A stretch of 64,000 nt of DNA from Plazaster borealis (taxonomy: Eukaryota; Echinodermata; Asteroidea; Forcipulatida; Labidiasteridae), in NCBI GenBank assembly GCA_021014325.1, contig CM037459.1, positions 11,255,501 through 11,319,500 on the forward strand, read 5' to 3'. Below, piece after piece: positions 57,496-64,000 of the stretch (position 1 is the first letter of the stretch; every line of letters begins with the position of its first letter). A program made the translations under genes and the position numbers. The notes under the pieces are model-generated. The model had not been told where the DNA came from. It searched no databases and saw only the letters and a list, made by a program, of their open reading frames with translations.

Positions 57496-57862
57496 TTAAA
57501 GGCACGTTTGGTAATTACTCAAAATATACATTAGCATAAAAACTGACTTGGTAACGAGCAACAGAGAGCTGTTGATAGCATAAAACATTGTGAGAAACGA
57601 CTCCCTCTGAAGTTACGTAGTTTTTGAGAAAGAGGTAATTTCTCACTAAAATAATAAAAACTTCTTGCAAGAAGTTTTTATTCTTTCCTGAAAGCACACA
57701 AATTTGTACAACAAGGGTGGGTTTTTTTCCATCATTTTCTTGCAACTTCGATGACCAATTGAGCCCAAATTTTCACAGGCTTGTTATTTTATGCATATGT
57801 TGGGATACACCAAATGAGAACACTGGTCTTTGACAATTACCAAACGTGTACGATGCCTTTAA
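57496..57862 (-). mobile_element. Family A foldback element, copy 13
   Basis: Left end shortened to TTAAAGGCACGTTTGG; right end GTGTACGATGCCTTTAA. Central palindrome intact near 57656-57679. Sits against the right edge of the minisatellite. Confidence 0.94.
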
Positions 57863-58339
57863 ACATCTTCGATTCAGATCACTTGGGTAAATTTCTTGGT
57901 CCTCGTGCTTAATACGTTATATCTTTGCAAATCGTTGTATAGGTTTAAACGGTGCTCAGAAAAGAAGTGCGTTAACCAAACTCCTTCTGGTGAGTTTATT
58001 ACGCGTTAATAAAGACATTCGGGCCAGAATAATTTATGCATTTACAGGAAAACTTCTGCTGTGAACGTTTTGACGAGTCGGGAATCTATCAGTAAAGGGA
58101 AAGGGTCTTAATCATGTTTAAGGCACAACCTTCCTCCTTTCCGCGTCGGGCTTTACCTAGCAGGCTGAAACTTGACCCTCTACTCAACTGACTTGTTTCT
58201 ATTTTGGGAACATTACGTTCGTTGAAATTCAATATGTATCTTGAATCGTCCTGCAAACCGTCATTTAAAATGGCATTACGTAATGCTTGTTACTTGCCTA
58301 AAAGAGGATGTTTAAAGCAACAATTTTCGTTCTTTTTTT

Positions 58340-58370
<31 letters not shown>

Positions 58371-58880
58371 CTGCAGCGATCTCATGAATCAAGAACCCCC
58401 TTCAAAGTACGAAATACGTTTCAAAATTTCCACAAAAAGGTTTAATTTGACGTTTTCCGAACGGATGTATCGTTTTAATTTAATTTTTAGAGGGGTTTGG
58501 TGTTGGGCTCGGGTGGTAAGGGATTAGACAACCCGCGCCCTTCTCTGTGTGACTATAATAATACCGTAGTATTCTAAACAGTTCTACCTCCATGTCTAAA
58601 CCTAGTCCATAATTCGATCTTCGTCTTGTTGTGTGCCAAGACACCTGCTGGTGCCCGTTCTACGTGGATACTATTTGCATCTCTTTTGTTTGAAGCGTAT
58701 TTTGCACCCAACTTTTTTATCGAACGGCTATTTGCATATTGACTTTTATGCTTTGTTCGGCTCGACTGTTTCTGGAAACTTGGACAAAGCATACTGGATC
58801 CTCTCTCCCCCTTGAGAGGGAACAGCTTTGTGCACAATAAAAGGGGCGATATTGTCTTGTGATCAAACCAGACCGCTGGG
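57863..58880. other. Intergenic, no gene recognised
   Basis: Holds a pyrimidine run (CTCTCTCTCTCTTTCTCTCT) at about 58341. No coding similarity seen. Confidence 0.4.
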
Positions 58881-58885
58881 TTATA

Positions 58886-59345
58886 TATAGGGTGCACCCC
58901 ACCAAATAGGGAGAAAACGGAGCGTCGGCCTCATTAATATTTTGTAGGCCCTCAAAATATTCTATATTAGACAGATCTGAGAGCACCAAAAAGGGGGAGA
59001 GTGTTGAAAATTTTGAAAAATTGTGACCTGGGGGTTGTTGACTTCAAACTTGAGGTATTTTGGATGACATAGTCCCTGAAAAAATGGTCCTATTTGTAGA
59101 GAGGGGTGGGACCCTTTTTCAAGATTGATGCTCAGACGTTTGGAAAATTTGACTGCTGTATGGGTGTTTTTATTTGGACGGAGAATAACTCTCCGGGTGT
59201 TGGGACTCCCCATATTAAATTGAGCAGAGGATAAAAGTTCAAGAGTCAATGGACCATTTTCCCCTTACTGTGAGACTTAAGTATTTTTGAATATTTCACA
59301 TTTTGCACTGTATGCTATAGGGTTTATTTAGTGGGGTGCAGCCCT
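58886..59345. mobile_element. Possible foldback element with TGCACCCCAC ends
   Basis: GGTGCACCCCACCAAATAGG on the left corresponds inversely to TTTATTTAGTGGGGTGCAGC on the right, about 460 bp apart. The interior is unremarkable. Confidence 0.55.
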
Positions 59346-59489
59346 CGGTGCGAGTGGCCAACTGTGTTGCGCGATTTCAAACAGTGCGGGGATGAAATAT
59401 TTCCTCCAAAATTTTGTTTAGGCTATTTTGCTTTACCTTGCGGGTCGGCAGCCCACTGTAGATGACCGGACAAAAGCTCTGATTAGCTA

Positions 59490-59960
59490 ATATTCAACTT
59501 TTTCATGTTTTTCAATATCTTCATGTTTTGTATCATCCTTATACCAACGGAAACAAACAGGACAATTTTCAGTTGTCTGAGAAACTTCGTTCAGCCTGTT
59601 CGGCTGTGTGAATACTTGACCCCAGTTTCTTTGTTTACAAATCCCTGAGGTCATATAGGCCTACTGTAAAAATAAATAAATAAATATAATATTTAAAAAA
59701 CAAACAACTAATTAAAACACCCCAATCCAAACAAACGGCTATATCCTCCCGAGATGAAATGTAATTATTAATAAAAAAAGATCATAATAATAATGTTGAA
59801 ATCTGCAGACGACCCTAATAAGATAACTTTTTGTTAACAGATATAAAAGTATGTTTTTGATTTGTGCAAACAACGCGTTTCCTTTTGACTTTCGGCAACA
59901 AGTACCCTGCCGATTTTGTGTAATTGTAATTTTATATCAATATGTTCGGAGGGCTAAAAC
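59490..59960 (+). repeat. Dispersed repeat, copy 2 (see 590-880)
   Basis: Same ordered blocks as 590-880, interrupted by an (AAAT)n run at about 59668 and an AT-rich insertion at about 59760-59840. Confidence 0.65.
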
Positions 59961-60334
59961 TTATTATTCCTGAAGCCTTATTTTAATTCAAGGTAATCTA
60001 AAAATCTTTAAAATATACTAACTGGTAAAAAGTTCAAGTCAATGCAAACTATGTTGTATGTAACTATTGAAAGTTGTCATATTATTCAGCAAAAATGTTG
60101 GAACAGCTGTTACGGGGTGGGTTGAACTAAATAAAACAAATATGTGTACAAAAAGGTGTCCAAAAAGTTACGCTGCCTTTCTTTTTTAATTTGTTTTTTA
60201 ACGAAGAGCAAGTGTTTGGATGGTTATTTAAAATCACTTTGAGCTGCTGCATTGAAATTGATAATGTTTACCAAAAAACCCTTTGTGACGGCATGGTTGA
60301 AAATAAATAAATAAATAAGCTAAACAAAGATACC

Positions 60335-60460
60335 GGCAAAATAGGGAGACCGCCGACATATAGGGCAAGTTAGTAGAGTCGGCCGAGCACCGGAATGTAA
60401 ACCTGGATGTCGCAGGTTCAAATCCCGTTCTTGTCAAGATTGTCTTTGTCAGCCCCAAAT
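60335..60460 (+). mobile_element. tRNA-derived SINE family S4, copy 3 (diverged)
   Basis: AGGGAGACCGCCGACA, a degraded A-box region with a small insertion, then GCAGGTTCAAATCCCG and TTGTCTTTGTCAGCCCC. Confidence 0.7.
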
Positions 60461-60739
60461 TAGAATTATGTTGCTCTACAAAAAGCGAAACGGGAAACAA
60501 CTGCCGTGTGAAAAGAAAGTTAATCTCTAAGACACAGTTCTTGTTCCTCCTAAAAACTATATACCATAATATGTGACGAGATCCTACACAATTTGTATTG
60601 AGTGGTTTTTTTCTTCACTTTTAGATTTGTTGAGCTCAGATTAACAAGGCCTAATTAATAGTCATCTTTAATTATACAGCCATAATTGTCTAGTGACATA
60701 AAAATGTCATTCTTCAACCATTTCTATTGATTTGCATTG

Positions 60740-60990
60740 AGCAAAGTGATGTTTAAAGACCTTCAATATTGTTTTTCACATGCCGGACCATCTCTTTGGA
60801 ACAGCCTCCCACTTCAACTCAGACAAGCAGATACTTGTGCTCAATTTAAATCCTATCTCAAATATTTTGGAAATCATATAGATTCGGCATTGGGTTGTCT
60901 TTTGTGTAATTGCAGAGATCTTGTTTTTGCGCCAGGAGTATCAATTCTTGACAGACATGGCGCACTAGAAATGTTCAATATTATTATTAT
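60740..60990 (+). pseudogene. LINE reverse-transcriptase C-terminal remnant
   Basis: The frame from about 60760 reads CFSHAGPSLWNSLPLQLRQA, then FKSYLKYF, the familiar end of many animal non-LTR retrotransposon ORF2 proteins. It is followed by a (TTA)n run at 60976-60996, a plausible 3' tail. No upstream polymerase domain is left, so it is a 5'-truncated copy. Confidence 0.72.
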
Positions 60991-60999
60991 TATTATTAA

Positions 61000-63069
61000 A
61001 AGTAGCTCTGATGACTTCAGACTCCTTTTTAAAAGATTGGGTCACGTAGCAAGCATCCTTGTTCACAGGTTTTCTCAGGCTTGCGAGCTACAGTGATTAA
61101 GGTCACTTATGAGGCATCCTTGGTTTCATTACCAGAAATACAATAAACTTGTGCCTAAATTTGTCGACTAAACGTCAGTGGAAATTAAATCTGCGTGACA
61201 CCAGGTGCCAAATTTGTGACTAACTTGTCTAATAGGCTTTTTCCAGGGACTGTGAATAATTCACTCTTAACTATTCAAATGTGCACATTCTTCAAGTACT
61301 TCTTTGACACGTTTTCATTGTTGTTTTTAAGTAGACAGAAACAATGGAGGAGAAATAAAGTACGTACAAAAATAGTAACGTTAACATTCTTTTTCTGTTT
61401 CCAACCCTGACAAAACATTCGTAAGACGAAAGATTGCCCACACTTACAAAGTGGACGCATAGAGGAACTACAAGCACATTTCTTCAAGTTTGCGGAGTTT
61501 TTGAAACAAACAAAGTGTTTTGCCGTTATTACAGTGATACTTACTACACTTTTGAATAGATATGATGTTTTGTGAGGTATTTATTACAAGTGTGGATTTA
61601 CAGGTAAATAGATGAGGAGACTACCATTGAAATCACATCTTTAACGATGGTTCTTAAATGACGGAGTAACTGCTTCTTGTGAGCAGTTTAATCATTCAAA
61701 TCAAGGTGAGATTTCAAAACTATTCACGCGTCGTAACAACCATGAGATTGTTTTTCCTGTCAAAAACAGCATATTTACTGTGACTTGTTTAACTACAGAT
61801 TTTGTATTTTATACGTGGAAGGCCACGAACAAACATCATAAATACTTTTTTGTGTGAAGATGTTTAAAGAAACCACTTCTCGGAATGAACCAGTACCAGC
61901 TTTTACACAAAGGAGACGCTTTGAGATTAAAAATAAATGCATTTTTATTCAAACAACTAATAAAAACATTATTTTATTATTTTGAAAAATTATTGAAGAT
62001 TAAGGAAGAAGGTCGCGTGGAATAGAAGATGCGTCAGCCGCGCCTAAAGCTTAAACTCCCGATGTTCTCCATCACAAGGTCGTCCAATTTGCTGCACTCA
62101 GCCAAGCTGAGTGCTTTCTGTACACCATCGAGGTCTCATAACAGCACACTAGACCTACATGTCTTACATAAACAGCAAGAGAATAGACGGTACCATCCAG
62201 GAGATTACGGCAAGTAAAGGGCCCACACAATAAGCTGTGTAGAAATCTCCCCGAGCCCTAATTAACATGACAATGTAATATCTGTATGTACTATAAGTGA
62301 CGCATGCGCGCTGAGTGAGAGCCAGCATGGTTCAATAGTGAGTGCTATGGTAACTGGGGATCAACTGCTTGAAGATGGCCCCCCTCAGATCGCTTAATCT
62401 CATCCGAATACAACGGACAGCAGCCGCGCAGTACAGATCAGCATAGACAACAAGGGCCTAATTTGATGTCTACCTACATGTATTTAGAAAAGTGATACTG
62501 TGTTGGTGTTGGTGGGGCCGTCCGTTGGAATAATAACTGTCACTGCAAAGAGTTGAGGTACTATCAAGTTCTTATAAAGTGAACGGGGAACAGTTGTAAG
62601 AGATTATCATCGTACCTGTAAAACCATAGTTTCCTTGCTGTATGGTAAAACAGAGTGGCCAGTGCGGTGGTATTGGACGTACATCGCATTGTAACGGCGA
62701 TCGATATTCTGTGAGGAGTGGTGTATGGACGGATACAAAATACAAACTAACCGGACTCCATAATTTGGCTGTTAAGTTCTACTTTCACGGTAAAACTCTA
62801 AGATACAAAGATGCTGCACGACTAGTTTAAGAGTCGGGCAAGAAAAGTTACATTTTCAGTGGATAGTTATTTACTTTTATCAGGCTGTTGGTTGTTATGT
62901 TTTTAGACTGAGATGAAACAGATCGATAGGAGCGGGTTGGAGTTAACCCTCCTATAATGGCAGCGTTAAGACCCAAGATATCAGCGTTGAATGACAAACT
63001 TGATATAATTCTTATCTACTCTTTACGGAGGTGATCGTAAATGGATTGGGTTTAAATCCCTTCTTCTTA
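61000..63069. promoter_or_regulatory. Upstream region of the sodium-channel-like gene
   Basis: No other gene recognised; small ORFs here look accidental. GTTTAAATCCCTTCTTCTTAG ends at 63070 and resembles a splice acceptor 46 bp before the ATG, so a non-coding 5' exon probably lies further left. Confidence 0.4.
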
Positions 63070-63116
63070 GGAACCACTATCCGTTCCAATTGAAGGGATA
63101 TACAAGAAACCACAAA

Positions 63117-63401
63117 ATGACTGACAAAAGTCCGAATCCCAACTTTAAAGCGCTCACGAAAGAATCTCTTCGGAACCTGAAGCTGAAAAGCAGCGCTAAT
63201 AATGCCCCGCCAGCGGCAGAGCGGGCGTTCAGCCGGCTCAGCCTTATGTCGGAAATGGAGGAGGAAGAGGCCGAAACCGGGAAAGTGTATGACATTGATC
63301 TGATGGATGGCAAGGATTTACCAGAGTCGCTAGGAACATTCCCCAAGTCTCTTTACGGAAAGCCGATTGAGGAGCTGGATGCAGTACGGCAAGACGAACA
63401 G
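63117..63401 (+). CDS. Voltage-gated sodium channel alpha subunit, first coding exon (partial)
   Basis: Pore-forming channel of excitable cells; only the cytoplasmic N-terminus (95 residues) is here. ATG at 63117 has A at -3. The exon ends in phase 0 at CAG|GTATAA. Supporting similarity, from memory of the family: FKALTKESLRNLKLK resembles the Nav N-terminal F-T-R-E-S-L segment; an acidic stretch (EMEEEEAE) follows; and FPKSLYGKPIEELD aligns with the LEDLD-type motif that in vertebrate Nav channels lies 7 residues before the end of coding exon 1, as it does here (ELDAVRQDEQ). Length is also close to that exon (about 90 residues). Transmembrane domains lie beyond the window, so another four-domain channel cannot be excluded. 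Confidence 0.65.
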
Positions 63402-63468
63402 GTATAAACAGGACCTAATACCCAATCCTGACTTTGCTCCTCTTCCACCCTTTCTATTTTCGTCCTCC

Positions 63469-63951
63469 TTAAAGGGAAAGTATATCTTTGGTTTGGAACC
63501 GTTCGATTGTTTTATTCCTATATATAAATTTATACAATAAAACTAACCTGTTAAAATTTCATTTCAAAAGGTGGTCGCGTTTTTGAGATATCGCCGAAAA
63601 TCCGGAGCGATACCCGGTATGTTCACGCAGGAACAATAATGGTGTCCAGAATAATTCGTAATTGGAATACACAATCTGAGAAACGTATCTGACAGCAGCG
63701 TTTCTCTGATTCAAATTTTGGGGGATGAAAACTGAAATCTTTTTCCATAACCACATTACCTCGAAGTGAAATGATTCTCAAAATGCTTTATACTAATCGA
63801 AAGCTGCTGTATATACTTCTAACCAAATAGGTTTTTATTGCCATTAATTTTAAGAGTTTTTACCAAACGTATGTGTGTGTCAGGAGTATTATGTATTACT
63901 TAGTATTTTTCCCCTTATTTCTTTATTTTCAATTGTATACCTTCCCTTTAA
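63469..63951 (+). mobile_element. Family A2 foldback element, copy e
   Basis: TTAAAGGGAAAGTATATC to GTATACCTTCCCTTTAA with A2 interior (TTTTTGAGATATCGCCGAAA) and a central hairpin CTGAGAAACG...CGTTTCTCTG near 63677-63707. First intron of the sodium-channel-like gene. Confidence 0.85.
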
Positions 63952-64000
63952 ACCTCGCTCATTTCATGTCATCTTTTCTCCTTCGTCTTTTCAACAAATG

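Noticed and set aside
60234..60500. Minus-strand frame with a phrase resembling TRTGFEPATSRF
   Set aside because: This phrase is a well-known false protein motif arising from antisense translation of tRNA-like B boxes; it overlaps the SINE at 60335-60460.
62029..62217. Small plus-strand frame beginning MRQPRLKLKLPMF upstream of the sodium-channel-like exon
   Set aside because: No recognisable similarity, and short open frames are common in this window. It could be 5' UTR or chance.

Overview
This is an animal nuclear DNA window: AT-rich, with genes made of short exons separated by repeat-filled introns, GT-AG splice sites throughout, and no operon or prokaryotic signal. The encoded proteins are metazoan (SLC27 fatty-acid transporters, ANKLE1, lysosomal glucocerebrosidase, a CDP-alcohol phosphatidyltransferase, the start of a voltage-gated sodium channel). 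The dense population of foldback elements and tRNA-derived SINEs suggests a marine deuterostome invertebrate, probably an echinoderm and perhaps a sea star. That placement is inference from repeat style, not proof.

Layout. (1) 1-3502, minus: the first three coding exons of an SLC27 (FATP / very-long-chain acyl-CoA synthetase) gene that runs off the left edge. (2) 5079-12642, plus: a complete nine-exon SLC27 gene (636 aa), divergent from the first, with 1.6 kb between start codons. (3) 15030-43097, plus: ANKLE1 (1023 aa in my model), with ankyrin repeats, a long low-complexity centre, a LEM domain and a GIY-YIG nuclease domain. Its first intron is 18 kb. (4) 22145-31158, minus: a complete ten-exon glucosylceramidase gene (603 aa) nested antisense inside that intron; it carries an unusual C-terminal Ser/Thr/Gly tail ending in a hydrophobic segment. 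(5) 45831-53349, plus: a seven-exon CDP-alcohol phosphatidyltransferase (217 aa), resembling phosphatidylinositol synthase in its first third but divergent after that. (6) 63117-63401, plus: the first coding exon of a probable voltage-gated sodium channel alpha subunit that continues past the right edge.

Most of the remaining sequence is mobile-element debris. One roughly 375-bp family with inverted termini and TTAA-like edges occurs at least 13 times, often with a perfect 24-bp central palindrome; a related family occurs four or five times. Many other foldback elements are present, two of them nested in others. There are several tRNA-derived SINE families, a Ty3/Gypsy integrase remnant, a LINE reverse-transcriptase tail, a 736-bp near-perfect inverted repeat, an interstitial telomere-like tract and several tandem duplications, one across a splice acceptor of the glucosylceramidase gene.

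The genes do not form one pathway, although four of the six touch lipid chemistry (two fatty-acyl-CoA synthetases, glucosylceramide hydrolysis, CDP-alcohol phospholipid synthesis). I see no evidence of an undescribed multi-gene system. Exon boundaries were placed by eye from reading frame, splice sites and family similarity; no alignment or transcript data were available.
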